Assembly: GCA_001465115.1 (NCBI GenBank)
Contig: CP013614.1
Location: 2,852,001-2,916,000 of the forward strand
Source: Enterococcus silesiacus
GTDB lineage: Bacteria > Bacillota > Bacilli > Lactobacillales > Enterococcaceae
DNA length: 64,000 nt
Direction of reading: 5' to 3'
Positions 1 through 9,425 of this stretch are shown here, piece by piece. The notes under the pieces were generated by a model. It had not been told where the DNA came from. It made no database searches and saw only the letters and a list, made by a program, of their open reading frames with translations. The position numbers and the translations under genes were made by a program. The stretch's first letter is position 1. Each line of letters opens with the position of its first letter.

Positions 1-696
1 GCAATCGTTCAAGAAACCAAAATTTTATTTAAAAGTAAAAGCAAACTTGCTTATCTCCTACTAGGAGTTATTTTAATTTCGGTCAATTGGTTATTGTTCA
101 TTACTACTGTAAATTCTGGCAATACCCTTGATGCAAGTTTAGGCTACTATATCAATCCTATCCTGAGTGTTATCTTAGGGATCTATCTATTAAAGGAAAA
201 AGCGAGCAATTTTATTTTGGTAGCTGCTGGATTTGGTCTAGCAGGTGTCATCCTATTATCTATATACACCGGCCATATTCCATTCAATGCACTATTAATT
301 GCTGGAACGTTTGGCTTTTACGGACTAACAAAGAAAAAAACGACTATTTCATCTCTAACTAGTTTATTTTGGGAAACTTTGCTACTTAGCCCTTTTGCCT
401 GTTATTACTTGTACTTTTACGCAGAGACCAGTTATTTTACTTATCCTGTTTCTGAACAATTGTTATTACTAATATCTGGGATCCTGACTGTGATTCCGCT
501 ATTTCTTTTCTCGATTGCGAACAAAAATAGCGATTATATCACACTTGGCTTTATTCAATACATTGGGCCTTCGATCATGCTATTTCTAGCAATATTTGTT
601 TTTGGAGAGCATTTTTCAACTACTCAACTGTTAGGCTTTGTTCTTATCTGGATTGGCATTGGGATTTATCTACGGTCAGTAAAAAAGGTTGAATAA
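1..696 (+). CDS. rarD: RarD-type EamA permease, C-terminal part
   Basis: The gene enters the window already open: the frame is continuous from base 1 and the true start lies upstream. It encodes the last 231 residues of a polytopic membrane protein. The segment reading NSGNTLDASLGYYINPILSV followed by KEK is typical of RarD-like EamA (drug/metabolite transporter) proteins, which have about 10 helices and some 300 residues; here about seven hydrophobic helices remain. Substrate is unknown. A weak inverted repeat follows the stop. Confidence 0.85.
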   Translation, partial: AIVQETKILFKSKSKLAYLLLGVILISVNWLLFITTVNSGNTLDASLGYYINPILSVILGIYLLKEKASNFILVAAGFGLAGVILLSIYTGHIPFNALLIAGTFGFYGLTKKKTTISSLTSLFWETLLLSPFACYYLYFYAETSYFTYPVSEQLLLLISGILTVIPLFLFSIANKNSDYITLGFIQYIGPSIMLFLAIFVFGEHFSTTQLLGFVLIWIGIGIYLRSVKKVE

Positions 697-698
697 CC

Positions 699-747
699 GG
701 TTGGAACAGACACTGCTTCTTAAGAATTAGACATCTCTGTCCCAACC
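699..747 (+). terminator. inverted repeat after rarD, possible terminator
   Basis: GGTTGGaACAGA (699-710) pairs with TCTGTcCCAACC (736-747). There is no clear T-run after it, so this may be one of the short GGGACAG-type palindromes common between enterococcal genes rather than a classical terminator. Confidence 0.45.
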
Positions 748-818
748 TCGATGAAATTAAGTGAATAAATAAGGGCTTAGATTTAGCAAAGAGTCCTATC
801 AATTATTTTACAGCGTTA

Positions 819-1418
819 CTATTTAAGAAATTCTTGGAACCTAAAATTCTTACCTAAATGTTTATCTGTGGTCGCATACTCCCTAAATTTGTAAATCAAC
901 GGATGCCATTTTTCCACATCGATATGGGTCTCATCGGCTAAGATTTCTTCCGAAACATGAATTGCCTGCACTGTTGTTTCAATTATGGCATAATTTTTTC
1001 GTACCATAATATCGGTCACACAAGCTTCTATTTGAATCAGACATTCTGCTATACGTGCAGTAGATACTGAAATACCAGCTAATTTGGAAAATTTTGCCAA
1101 TCGAAACTTATTCTCGCAATAATCATATCCTAATTGCTTTTTATATTCAGGAACCGTTGGATTTCCAGTCTTTTTATCAATCTTTTCGATTTGCTCCCAT
1201 ATGCTTTGATCGGCAATATTTAACGTTAAATCACTACCGACTTTTAAGTTGTGGAATCCTTGATTATCCAAGCCTAGACCTAAAACTACGGACCGATCAA
1301 GTGTCCATGTTGAGCTGATTGGCGTTAAATCGTCTGAACCAGTATCTTTATTTCTAGTCGTCATTAAAACTACTGGAAAGCCATAATAGAAAGAATTTTT
1401 ATTGAGTTGTTTGTACAT
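819..1418 (-). CDS. flavin reductase family protein (FMN-binding split barrel)
   Basis: A 199-residue protein of the DIM6/NTAB flavin reductase-like family, which binds FMN in a split beta-barrel. Near the N-terminus VVLMTTRN..DDLTPISSTWTL matches the family's FMN-phosphate region. A GTG codon lies 9 bases upstream but sits inside the ribosome binding site GAAGAGGTG, so the ATG at 1418 is taken as the start. It is divergent from the ArsR-type regulator at 1516 and is a likely target of it. The substrate cannot be told. Confidence 0.8.
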   Translation of the reverse strand: MYKQLNKNSFYYGFPVVLMTTRNKDTGSDDLTPISSTWTLDRSVVLGLGLDNQGFHNLKVGSDLTLNIADQSIWEQIEKIDKKTGNPTVPEYKKQLGYDYCENKFRLAKFSKLAGISVSTARIAECLIQIEACVTDIMVRKNYAIIETTVQAIHVSEEILADETHIDVEKWHPLIYKFREYATTDKHLGKNFRFQEFLK

Positions 1419-1515
1419 ACTTAGCACCTCTTCTTGTAAGATGTAAATAGTATATAATAAGGATATCTCGATGCAGATTGAGGTATTCAGTGGAATTGAA
1501 AGGTAGGGAATATAG

Positions 1516-2208
1516 ATGCAGGGGTTTCCTGATATTAGTCAAATAACGAAAATATTAAGTGATGAATCGCGTATTCAAATCATAACAATTCTAATGGATA
1601 AACGCTACCATACTGTTCACGAACTTGCTAAGTTAGTTCACATTAAAGATCACACAGCCTCTTATCATTTGAAAAAAATGGCTGGACAGGGCTGGCTCAC
1701 ATCCCATAAACAAGGGAGATCTGTTTATTACTGTCTATCCAATGATGAGATTGCTGAATTAATGGAACAGTTAATGCACCTTAGTCCGATAAAACCTATT
1801 ACATCATATAATAAAAGTACAGAATATAAACAGTTAAAAGCTGGCCGAAGTTGTTACTGCCATCTAGCTGGTGAATTGGGTGTGCAGTTTTTTGATCAGT
1901 TACGCCAACTACAGTTTCTGATTTTAGAGAATGATCAGTTATCTCTGACTAGTGCGGGAGAAACATTTTTTACTGAGTTGAGCATTAATACTCATGATTT
2001 AAAAAAGAAACCAGGTATATTCGCTAAACCCTGTCTTGATTGGACGGAACGAAGGTTCCATTTAGCTGGACATCTGGGCACCACTTTTTTTAATGAATGC
2101 ATTGCCCGTGAATGGCTAATTAAACACCCGCAAAATCGTAGTATTGTTCTAAGTAGAGCTGGATTAAAATGGTTTCAATCATTCTTTGCCTTAGAAAATA
2201 AAATTTAG
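1516..2208 (+). CDS. ArsR-family winged-helix regulator with C-terminal extension
   Basis: A 230-residue regulator. Residues 1-95 form an ArsR-type winged helix (LSDESRIQIITILMDKRYHTVHELAKLVHIKDHTASYHLKKM, with the recognition helix at HTASYHLKKM). The remaining 130 residues have two similar Cys- and His-containing segments (SCYCHLAGELG and RRFHLAGHLG, both about 10 residues before a hydrophobic helix), suggesting an internal duplication that may serve as a sensor. It is divergent from the flavin reductase-like gene 97 bases away, so regulation of that gene is a reasonable inference. Confidence 0.8.
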   Translation: MQGFPDISQITKILSDESRIQIITILMDKRYHTVHELAKLVHIKDHTASYHLKKMAGQGWLTSHKQGRSVYYCLSNDEIAELMEQLMHLSPIKPITSYNKSTEYKQLKAGRSCYCHLAGELGVQFFDQLRQLQFLILENDQLSLTSAGETFFTELSINTHDLKKKPGIFAKPCLDWTERRFHLAGHLGTTFFNECIAREWLIKHPQNRSIVLSRAGLKWFQSFFALENKI

Positions 2209-2217
2209 TTATACCAA

Positions 2218-2259
2218 AAAGAGTAGAGCCAAAGCGAAAACGCTTTAGCTCTACTCTTT
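2218..2259. terminator. bidirectional terminator between arsR-type gene and veg
   Basis: AAAGAGTAGAGC..AAAGCG pairs with CGCTTTaGCTCTACTCTTT around an AAAA loop. T-rich ends on both sides let it serve the convergent regulator (+) and veg (-). Confidence 0.85.
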
Positions 2260-2273
2260 AAAATTAATAAATT

Positions 2274-2519
2274 CTAGACTGCTTCACTGACAAATTCAAT
2301 CTCTACTGTGCGTGTCAACACATCTGAATAACTATAAGAAACTCGTTCAAATGAGTTTTCATCTGGATCTAAATCTACAACGAAGACAGATGGATACGTT
2401 TCTGTCAAAATACCATTACGTTCTGTTTGACGCTTTCTGCCGGTCTGAGCAACTAATGTGATTTTGCTGCCGATACGACATTCTAGATCTTTTTTAATGG
2501 AAGCTAAAGTTGTTGGCAT
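2274..2519 (-). CDS. veg: Veg family protein
   Basis: An 81-residue protein matching Veg (about 86 residues in B. subtilis), a small beta-barrel protein linked there to biofilm gene control through SinR. The family pattern is visible: LASIKKDLE..IGSKITLVAQTGRKRQTERNGILTETYPSVFVVDLD. The ATG at 2519 is preceded by GAGGTG; a longer frame upstream has no ribosome binding site and would run through the promoter. The gene has its own strong promoter and terminator, as veg does elsewhere. Confidence 0.92.
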   Translation of the reverse strand: MPTTLASIKKDLECRIGSKITLVAQTGRKRQTERNGILTETYPSVFVVDLDPDENSFERVSYSYSDVLTRTVEIEFVSEAV

Positions 2520-2538
2520 TGCATTCACCTCAGATGAC

Positions 2539-2567
2539 ATTATACCACATATCAATAAAAATAACAA
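2539..2567 (-). promoter_or_regulatory. strong sigma-A promoter of veg
   Basis: On the minus strand TTGTTA, a 17-base spacer ending TGTGG, then a perfect TATAAT. This implies a leader of only about 12 bases before the veg start. The B. subtilis veg promoter is also one of its strongest. Confidence 0.85.
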
Positions 2568-2652
2568 GTTTACCATAGCATAAAATGAAATGCAACTAAT
2601 TATAATTTATAAATGGATAATTATTTGATGTGAAAAATGTAAAACTTCTCAT

Positions 2653-3213
2653 TTAATCATAAATAATCGCTTTTAGCTTCCTTTTGGCCCGATCATATGC
2701 ACTTCTAACAGTGATTTCGCGGCTATCTGTGTCTTTAGCAATCTCTTCTAATTCTTTACCATTCATGTATTCTTGAAATGTGGTACGTTCAAACGGTGAC
2801 AACATGACTGGCAGCTGTTCTAACTTCTCCCGAATGATCATTTGCTCTAATACATCTGTTTCTTCTACCCTTATGTAATCGAAAAATGATTCTCCCTGTT
2901 TCTCCATTTTTTGATCTAAAGAGACTGACTGTGTGTCGATCGTTCGTTTGAGTGCGCATTGTTTTCTAACCAGACTGCGAATATGGTTTTCAAAGTTTGA
3001 CTTAAAAAACTTCCCAATTGAAACATCATGAGCCTCTTCGTATTTTTCTAGCGAACGATGAAAGATGATTCGCCCCTCTTGCAACCAATCTTCTCGATCA
3101 AAATCTTTCAGATAATACTTTTTTTGAAACTTATACACTACTGGATGATACTTATGATACAAACGATCAAACTTTACTGTGTCCCCTTTTAGAATGTCTT
3201 CGTACTTATTCAT
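2653..3213 (-). CDS. SigH-like sigma-70 family RNA polymerase sigma factor
   Basis: A 186-residue sigma factor. Region 2 is seen at DFDREDWLQEGRIIF and following residues, region 4 at ELEEIAKDTDSREITVRSAYDRAKRKLK. Its place directly after the rae1/yacP gene is the place of sigH in B. subtilis, so it is the SigH/ComX-type alternative sigma factor of this genus; in other Firmicutes these drive stationary-phase, sporulation or competence genes. The ATG at 3213 follows AAAGGAGAAGG; an ATG eight codons upstream is inside that ribosome binding site. Targets are unknown. Confidence 0.85.
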   Translation of the reverse strand: MNKYEDILKGDTVKFDRLYHKYHPVVYKFQKKYYLKDFDREDWLQEGRIIFHRSLEKYEEAHDVSIGKFFKSNFENHIRSLVRKQCALKRTIDTQSVSLDQKMEKQGESFFDYIRVEETDVLEQMIIREKLEQLPVMLSPFERTTFQEYMNGKELEEIAKDTDSREITVRSAYDRAKRKLKAIIYD

Positions 3214-3300
3214 TACCAACCTTCTCCTTTCAAGCATTCTACCAAAATGCTTAAAAAAAGAGTAACATTTTATTATTAAAAAGTTGATTAAAATAGGATA

Positions 3301-3831
3301 TTAATCTTTATTTTTGGACAATTCGTCCAGTTTTTCGGACAACTTCGACAATTGATCAATATTCCATGGAGAATTTCGCCGAAAATCTTGAAAATGAATA
3401 TCTGTTGCATGAACTGCAATCGTACGTTCTGTTTTTTGAACATTTTTATACAACTCATTGGCCGACGCTCGTAACGCACCCTTTGAAAAAACTAGCCATT
3501 GTTCTGCCAGATCGCTCGTTGCTACAGTTACTTGAGTCAACCGATCATTCTTTTCTCCTGCGATACGCTCAATGTAGCTATCAGCTGTTTCTTCTTCCTT
3601 CGTGAAAACGACAGTTAACTGGTACTTTTTATACGTTTGCTGAATTCCTGGAACTAGCTGTGCATCAAAAACAACAATGACTTCTAAATTCTCATATTTT
3701 GCATAATTTGATAAACGCTGCAGTAAAACTTCTCTAGCATCTTCAAGCTTATTCTGATTCTTGAGCTGAACCAATTCAGGCCAAGAGCCGATCATATTAT
3801 AACCATCCACGATCAGTAACTGTTTTTTCAT
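3301..3831 (-). CDS. rae1: NYN/PIN-like endoribonuclease Rae1 (YacP)
   Basis: A 176-residue protein of the YacP/NYN family. The N-terminal IVDGYNMIGSW carries the conserved metal-binding Asp of PIN-like nucleases, and VIVVFDA and TADSYIER supply further acidic residues. In B. subtilis Rae1 enters the ribosomal A site and cuts mRNA during translation. It lies between rlmB and the sigma factor gene, the usual order. A stretch of about 150 bases separates it from rlmB. Confidence 0.88.
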   Translation of the reverse strand: MKKQLLIVDGYNMIGSWPELVQLKNQNKLEDAREVLLQRLSNYAKYENLEVIVVFDAQLVPGIQQTYKKYQLTVVFTKEEETADSYIERIAGEKNDRLTQVTVATSDLAEQWLVFSKGALRASANELYKNVQKTERTIAVHATDIHFQDFRRNSPWNIDQLSKLSEKLDELSKNKD

Positions 3832-3982
3832 TTTGATTTGTCACCTTCTTTATATCAAAAGTCGAGAAAAAGCATTGCGTAGTTTCAAGCGTTTCACCTA
3901 GTCTGCTTCAAACATAATCGGTATTAAGCTCAGCGCTTTGTAAAAAATACTGTCTGCTTTTTCCCGCCGTTTACCAGAATGA

Positions 3983-4822
3983 TTAAAGGGGATTTCGTCC
4001 ACGATAAGCTTCATACATCAACAAACCAGCCGCAACACCAGCATTCAAGCTTTGAACATGCCCGCTCATTGGAATCGTCAATAATTCGTCAACTTCTTTA
4101 TGCAGTCCTTGACTCATCCCACGACCCTCATTACCGATTATTAAAGCAATTGCGCCTTGGGTATTCCACTGACGGTAATCAGTCCCATTCATATCTGTGC
4201 CAAAAATCCAAAAACTATTTTCTTTCAGTGTAGCAATGCTTTGCGTTAAGTTCGTTACACGAGCGACAGGGATGTATTCCACAGCTCCAGTTGAAGCTTT
4301 TGCAACAACTGGCGTAATTCCCACCGCGCGATGTTTAGGAATAATGATCCCATCAACACCTGTTGCATCTGCCGTTCTCAATATAGAACCAAAATTGTGG
4401 GGATCTTCCAAGCTGTCTAAAATCAAGAAAAATGGCGTCTCAGTCTTTTCTTTTGTCCGATCAAGTAATTCATCTAATGTTAAATATTCATACGCTGTAA
4501 TCGCTAAAACAACGCCCTGATGCACACCGTGGTTTGTCATAGTATCTAATTTTTGTTTTGGCACCCATTTGACAGGCACTGCGTTTTCTTTTGCCAGTAA
4601 TTTTAGTTGTTCGACTTTTTCACTCTTGCTGTCTTCTTGTAAAAATAATTTGTTGCCGCGCCCCTGCTGAATTGCTTCAACCGTCGCATGATTGCCGAAA
4701 ACAAAATTCTCTTCAATTGTTTCTTGAGAAACTTCTCGTTCTTTTTTTACGTTTTCTTTTTTGAACGGTTGATTTTTTGGTGATTTATTTCCTTTAAAAG
4801 AACGCTTTTTATCATTTCTCAT
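3983..4822 (-). CDS. rlmB: 23S rRNA (guanosine-2'-O)-methyltransferase RlmB
   Basis: A 279-residue SPOUT-class RNA methyltransferase. After a basic, disordered N-terminus (residues 1-35) comes the substrate-binding domain ([14 protein letters not shown]) and the TrmH domain with [33 protein letters not shown] and [22 protein letters not shown], the knot that binds S-adenosylmethionine. It is expected to methylate G2251 (E. coli numbering) of 23S rRNA. The start overlaps the end of mrnC by 11 bases; an alternative GTG three codons earlier is less well placed against the ribosome binding site. Confidence 0.93.
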   Translation of the reverse strand: MRNDKKRSFKGNKSPKNQPFKKENVKKEREVSQETIEENFVFGNHATVEAIQQGRGNKLFLQEDSKSEKVEQLKLLAKENAVPVKWVPKQKLDTMTNHGVHQGVVLAITAYEYLTLDELLDRTKEKTETPFFLILDSLEDPHNFGSILRTADATGVDGIIIPKHRAVGITPVVAKASTGAVEYIPVARVTNLTQSIATLKENSFWIFGTDMNGTDYRQWNTQGAIALIIGNEGRGMSQGLHKEVDELLTIPMSGHVQSLNAGVAAGLLMYEAYRGRNPL

Positions 4823-5210
4823 TTTCTTCACCCACTTTTTTTATGCACCAATCGATCAATTCTTCTAAACGTTCGGTTTGCTTCGTTAAATGTAAATACC
4901 CCATCAATGATTCAAATCCGGTCGCGATTCGATAGGTTGTAATATCAGCATTTTTAGCTGAGGTGTGACTTTTAGCATTACGTCCACGTTTGTACATCAG
5001 CTCTTCATTTTCTGTCAACAGCTGCTCATCAAGCATTGCTTGAATCAAAAAAGCCTGTGCCTTTGCTGAAACATAATGCGTCGCCATACGGTGTAAAATA
5101 TTCGGTTTGGTTTGCCCTAGTTCAACTAAGTAGTCGCGGATGTAAATCTCATAGATTGCGTCTCCAACATAAGCCAAAGCTAAACCGTTTAATTGTGTAT
5201 AATCTCTCAT
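4812..5210 (-). CDS. mrnC: Mini-ribonuclease 3
   Basis: A 132-residue RNase III-type catalytic domain without a double-stranded RNA-binding domain, as in B. subtilis MrnC, which matures 23S rRNA ends. [22 protein letters not shown] contains the catalytic acidic residues, and [14 protein letters not shown] is the conserved basic loop. It overlaps cysS by 4 bases (ATGA) and rlmB by 11 bases, so the genes are translationally coupled. Confidence 0.93.
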   Translation of the reverse strand: MRDYTQLNGLALAYVGDAIYEIYIRDYLVELGQTKPNILHRMATHYVSAKAQAFLIQAMLDEQLLTENEELMYKRGRNAKSHTSAKNADITTYRIATGFESLMGYLHLTKQTERLEELIDWCIKKVGEENEK

Positions 5211-6619
5211 TCACTTCTTCTCCATCTTGTTCCTTGGGCTGTGTCTTCCAAGGTTATTCCTTTGTCTTTTAATAAATCACGAATCTCATCACTGCGGGCA
5301 AAGTCGCGATTGGCACGTGCTTGATTGCGTTCTTCGATCAATTGATCAATATCATCATCTAGCAGTTCTTCTGATAAAAAGAAGATACCAAAAATACTTA
5401 ACCATTGTGTGAACTGTTCTAGCGCTTTTTCAATTACCAATGCTGATACAGCTTCTTGCTCACTATACTGATTTAGCCATTTAGCCATTTCGTAAACGAC
5501 AGTGATGCCATTTGCTGCGTTAAAATCATCATCCATTTCAGTGGTGAAACGCGTTTCTAACTCTACTAATTCATGCAACTTTTGAGTATCTTCATCAAGT
5601 GCTACTACTGCATTAGATTTTCTAAAAGACAAATTCTCAAACGCATTTTTTAATTTTTGTAAATTGACACCCGCTTCTTTCATCGTTGTTTCGCTATAAC
5701 GAATCGGGCGCCGGTATTGTGTGGTGGCCATAAAGAAACGCAAAACTTGTGGGTCAACTTCCTTCACTAGTTCATGGACTGTGACAAAGTTTCCTAACGA
5801 TTTGCTCATTTTTTCATCGTCTTCACCAATCGTTACAAAACCATTATGCATCCAATAATTAGCAAATGTTTGACCTGTTTTCGCTTCACTTTGGGCGATT
5901 TCATTTTCATGATGAGGAAACTCAAGGTCTTGTCCGCCACCATGGATATCAATTGTATCACCTAAATGTTTGGTTGCCATAACAGAACACTCGATGTGCC
6001 AGCCTGGACGCCCTGCTCCCCACGGTGAATCCCAAGAAATCTCACCTTCTTTGGCCCCTTTCCATAAGGCAAAATCTAGTGGATCTTCTTTCAACTCTTT
6101 TTCGACACCTGTCCGTTGGCTAGCACCAACTTCTAATTCATCGATCGATTGATGACTGAGTTTGCCATAGCCTTTAAATTTACGCGTTCGGTAATAAACA
6201 TCTCCTTGTGATTCATAAGCATAGCCCTTGTCGATCAACGCTTGAATAAACGTCAAAATATCTGGCATATGATCCATCACACGTGGATGTAACGTTGCTG
6301 GTTTAACATTCAAGACATTCGTATCTTCTTCAAATGCATGGATAAAACGATCTGCAACTTCTGGCGCTGTGATGCCTAATTCTTTAGCTGCTCGGATGAT
6401 TTTATCATCAACATCAGTAAAGTTTGAGACATAATTTACTTCATAGCCGCGGTATTCCAAGTAACGTCTGATTGTGTCAAAGGCCATTGAGCTGCGGGCA
6501 TTGCCGATATGAATATAATTGTAGACAGTCGGTCCGCAGACATACATCCGGACTTTTCCTTCCTCTATTGGTTGAAATACTTCTTTTTCTCTCGTTAATG
6601 TATTATAGATTTGAATCAT
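5207..6619 (-). CDS. cysS: cysteinyl-tRNA synthetase
   Basis: A 470-residue class I aminoacyl-tRNA synthetase that charges tRNA-Cys. The HIGH signature appears as YIHIGNARS after [10 protein letters not shown], and the KMSKS signature as KMSKSLGNF. Zinc ligands are at the usual places ([20 protein letters not shown]). It overlaps the end of cysE by 17 bases and is co-transcribed with it from behind a cysteine-type T-box, so both respond to uncharged tRNA-Cys. Confidence 0.97.
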   Translation of the reverse strand: MIQIYNTLTREKEVFQPIEEGKVRMYVCGPTVYNYIHIGNARSSMAFDTIRRYLEYRGYEVNYVSNFTDVDDKIIRAAKELGITAPEVADRFIHAFEEDTNVLNVKPATLHPRVMDHMPDILTFIQALIDKGYAYESQGDVYYRTRKFKGYGKLSHQSIDELEVGASQRTGVEKELKEDPLDFALWKGAKEGEISWDSPWGAGRPGWHIECSVMATKHLGDTIDIHGGGQDLEFPHHENEIAQSEAKTGQTFANYWMHNGFVTIGEDDEKMSKSLGNFVTVHELVKEVDPQVLRFFMATTQYRRPIRYSETTMKEAGVNLQKLKNAFENLSFRKSNAVVALDEDTQKLHELVELETRFTTEMDDDFNAANGITVVYEMAKWLNQYSEQEAVSALVIEKALEQFTQWLSIFGIFFLSEELLDDDIDQLIEERNQARANRDFARSDEIRDLLKDKGITLEDTAQGTRWRRSE

Positions 6620-7151
6620 ACGCTACCTCCAATTTTTCTCCTTTGATTCTGACGACCTTAGCTGGTATTCCGACAGCTGTTGCATCGTCAGGAATATCTG
6701 TTAAAACAACTGCCGCGGCACCAATTTTGGCTCTTTCACCAATTGTGACTGGCCCTAAAATTTGAGCATGTGCATGGATCATCGCACCTTTTTTAACCGT
6801 TGGATGACGTTTCCCTGTATCCTTACCTGTTCCGCCTAAGGTCACGCCATGAAATAACACAACATCTTCTTCGATTTCTGCTGTTTGACCGATCACAACG
6901 CCCATACCATGATCAATAAAAACACCAGGCGCAATGGTCGCACCAGGATGAATTTCAATTCCTGTTAAAAAGCGCCAAAACTGTGCGTGGATCTTGGCTA
7001 ATAAAAATAAGCGGTGCTGATATAAAAAATGGGAAAAACGATGCCAAAACAACGCATGCAAACCTGGATATGTCAATAGTGCTTCTAAGGTTGAACGCGC
7101 TGCAGGATCATTGTTTTTGACTGCCCTAACAGCTCTTTTTAACCAACTCAT
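6603..7151 (-). CDS. cysE: serine O-acetyltransferase
   Basis: A 182-residue left-handed beta-helix acetyltransferase that makes O-acetylserine from serine and acetyl-CoA, the first step of cysteine synthesis. [30 protein letters not shown] is the hexapeptide-repeat region with the catalytic His, and [14 protein letters not shown] the following loop. The ATG at 7151 has GGAG seven bases upstream; 13 further in-frame codons lie upstream of that ribosome binding site and are excluded. First gene after the T-box leader. Confidence 0.93.
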   Translation of the reverse strand: MSWLKRAVRAVKNNDPAARSTLEALLTYPGLHALFWHRFSHFLYQHRLFLLAKIHAQFWRFLTGIEIHPGATIAPGVFIDHGMGVVIGQTAEIEEDVVLFHGVTLGGTGKDTGKRHPTVKKGAMIHAHAQILGPVTIGERAKIGAAAVVLTDIPDDATAVGIPAKVVRIKGEKLEVAYDSNL

Positions 7152-7241
7152 ATCTTTACTCCTTTCATTTGATCTTAAACATAAAAACATAGCAAGCTCG
7201 TTCAGGTCTTTTTTCTGAAGAACTATTGATAATCAACAAAT

Positions 7242-7282
7242 AAGCGCCTTTTAAACGAAATAACTCCGTTTAAAAGACGCTT
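7242..7282 (-). terminator. T-box terminator hairpin
   Basis: AAGCGtCTTTTAAACG pairs with CGTTTAAAAGgCGCTT around a 9-base loop. It follows the T-box antiterminator sequence and is mutually exclusive with it. The T-run after it is weak (ATTTGTT). Confidence 0.8.
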
Positions 7283-7470
7283 GTGCGTGGTTCCACTTTT
7301 TTTTACAGGTCTCCCTGCCTCAAAACAGATAACGGTTGTTGGCCGTTTTCAGCTACGTATCGCTGAAACTATTCAAAGATGCATTTCAAAAAGGGCTGAC
7401 AACTGTTTTCACCATCCACAGCCTCTCTAAAGACACGCGCTTTTTTACTTCTTCTTCTCTACATATTTCT
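7242..7470 (-). ncRNA. T-box leader (cysteine specifier) of cysE-cysS
   Basis: Read on the minus strand the 5' leader shows, in order, an AGUA-like segment (AGAAGUAAAA), the conserved AGAGAGgCUGUGGAUGGUG, a specifier-loop region GAAAUGCAUC containing UGC (cysteine), and the antiterminator motif GUGGAACCACGC (plus 7285-7295), then a stable hairpin. This is the standard T-box arrangement, in which uncharged tRNA stabilises the antiterminator. The UGC specifier fits the downstream genes. Confidence 0.88.
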
Positions 7471-7471
7471 A

Positions 7472-8929
7472 TTATAAAACGTTATTTAAATGATCTAAGG
7501 CTTTTTCTTTCCCTAAAAGTTCGATCGTATCGCCTAATTCTGGTCCGTGCATTTGTCCTGAAACAGCTACACGAATTGGCATAAATAGATTTTTACCTTT
7601 AACGCCTGTTTCTTGTTGAACCGCTTTGATCCCGGCTTTAATGCTTGGTACGTCAACAACATCCATTGCTTCTAATTGTACTTTGAAAGCGGCTAGAACG
7701 GTAGGTACAGTTTCTCCAGCTAAGACTTCTTTGGCTGCGTCATCTAAGACTGGATGTTCGTTAAAGAACAATTCAGATACGTTGACGATTTCAGCTGCAT
7801 AACTCATTTGTGGTTGATACAAGCTAACTACTTTTTTCAGCCATTCTAGTTTTTCTCCGCTTGGTTGCGCTTCGATCTTGCCTTCTGCGACTAAATAAGG
7901 AAGACACATATCGGTTAAGACATCTAAGTCTAATTGTTTCATATATTGGTTATTGACCCATTCAAGTTTCTTCCCATCAAACGCTGCTGGTGATTTACTT
8001 AAACGTTCTGGATCAAAGATTTTGATCAATTCTTCTTGTGAGAAGATTTCTTCTTCCCCAACTGGTGACCAGCCTAATAATGCTGTGAAGTTGAACATCG
8101 CTTCTGGTAAATAGCCAAGTTCACGGTATTGTTCGATGAATTGTAAAATCGATTCGTCACGTTTACTTAATTTTTTACCTGTTTCAGAGTTGATGATCAA
8201 TGTCATATGTCCAAATTGTGGTGCTTTCCAACCGAATGCTTCATAAACCATCAATTGTTTGGGCGTATTCGCAATATGATCGTCACCACGTAAAACGTGC
8301 GTGATCTTCATCATGTGATCATCAATGGCTACCGCAAAGTTATATGTCGGCATGCCATCACGTTTTTGGATAACGAAGTCGCCGCCAATATTATCTGATT
8401 CAAAAACGATTTCGCCTTTGACCATATCTTCAAACGTATAAGAAGTATTTCTTGGTACGCGGAAACGAATAACTGGCTCAAGTCCTTGTGCTTCTTTTTC
8501 TGCTTGTTCAGAAGGTGTTAATTCTGCACATTTTCCTGAATAATGCGGCATTTCGCTACGAGCACGTTGGGCTTCTCTTTCAGTTTCTAATTCTTCTTCA
8601 GTACAATAACATTTATACGCGCGATTGCTTACCAACAGTTGATCAATCAAAGGTTGATAAATTTCGCCACGTTCTGACTGACGGTAAGGGCCATATTCAC
8701 CTGGTTTTTCAGGTGATTCATCCCAATCCATACCTAACCAAGCTAAATTTTCCAACTGACTTTTTTCGCCGTTCTCGATATTTCTTTTTTGATCGGTATC
8801 TTCAATCCGAATAATAAACTCACCATCATTGTGGCGGGCAAATAAATAATTGAATAAAGCTGTTCTTGCATTTCCGATGTGTAAATGTCCAGTTGGACTT
8901 GGTGCATAGCGTACACGTACTTTTGTCAT
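7472..8929 (-). CDS. gltX: glutamyl-tRNA synthetase
   Basis: A 485-residue class I aminoacyl-tRNA synthetase. [25 protein letters not shown] carries the HIGH-type signature and KLSKRDES the KMSKS-type one; CYCTEEE and the nearby Cys/His residues fit the zinc-binding insertion. It charges tRNA-Glu, and in Firmicutes also tRNA-Gln for later amidation. It overlaps ispF by 4 bases. A TATAAT overlaps its stop codon on the minus strand and may start the T-box leader. Confidence 0.97.
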   Translation of the reverse strand: MTKVRVRYAPSPTGHLHIGNARTALFNYLFARHNDGEFIIRIEDTDQKRNIENGEKSQLENLAWLGMDWDESPEKPGEYGPYRQSERGEIYQPLIDQLLVSNRAYKCYCTEEELETEREAQRARSEMPHYSGKCAELTPSEQAEKEAQGLEPVIRFRVPRNTSYTFEDMVKGEIVFESDNIGGDFVIQKRDGMPTYNFAVAIDDHMMKITHVLRGDDHIANTPKQLMVYEAFGWKAPQFGHMTLIINSETGKKLSKRDESILQFIEQYRELGYLPEAMFNFTALLGWSPVGEEEIFSQEELIKIFDPERLSKSPAAFDGKKLEWVNNQYMKQLDLDVLTDMCLPYLVAEGKIEAQPSGEKLEWLKKVVSLYQPQMSYAAEIVNVSELFFNEHPVLDDAAKEVLAGETVPTVLAAFKVQLEAMDVVDVPSIKAGIKAVQQETGVKGKNLFMPIRVAVSGQMHGPELGDTIELLGKEKALDHLNNVL

Positions 8930-9417
8930 TGTGCATTCCTCTTTCTATTTTCAAGTAAAGCGACCGCAATCGCTCCCATACCTTCTTCTTGACCGATAAA
9001 ACCCATTTTCTCCATCGTGGTTGCTTTTAAATTGATTTGATTTGCTTCAATTTGACAGGCTTTGGCGATGTTTTCTTTCATTTGTTCTAAATAAGGTTTC
9101 ATTTTTGGTTGTTCTGCTAAAATTGTACAATCAATATTGCCAATAGTAAAGCCACTAGCCAAAACTTTTTGAGTTGCTTCGTACAATAATTTCATTGAGT
9201 CCGCATCTTTAAATTCCAACTCTGTATCTGGAAATAAATGGCCAATATCGCCCAGTCCCGCAGCACCTAACAATGCATCCGTAATCGCATGTAACAATAC
9301 ATCCGCATCCGAGTGTCCGAGCAGTCCCTTTTCAAAAGGAAGCTCTACACCTCCGATGATCAATTTACGTCCTGCTACTAATTGATGAACATCAAAACCT
9401 TGTCCAATTCGTATCAT
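8926..9417 (-). CDS. ispF: 2-C-methyl-D-erythritol 2,4-cyclodiphosphate synthase
   Basis: A 163-residue MEP-pathway enzyme forming the cyclodiphosphate. The metal site GQGFDVHQL and [31 protein letters not shown] are intact, as are the C-terminal [17 protein letters not shown] residues. It follows ispD by 8 bases and overlaps gltX by 4 bases, the B. subtilis order. Enterococci are generally known to make isoprenoids through mevalonate, so its physiological need is an open question. Confidence 0.95.
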   Translation of the reverse strand: MIRIGQGFDVHQLVAGRKLIIGGVELPFEKGLLGHSDADVLLHAITDALLGAAGLGDIGHLFPDTELEFKDADSMKLLYEATQKVLASGFTIGNIDCTILAEQPKMKPYLEQMKENIAKACQIEANQINLKATTMEKMGFIGQEEGMGAIAVALLENRKRNAQ

Positions 9418-9425
9418 TTTTTCAC

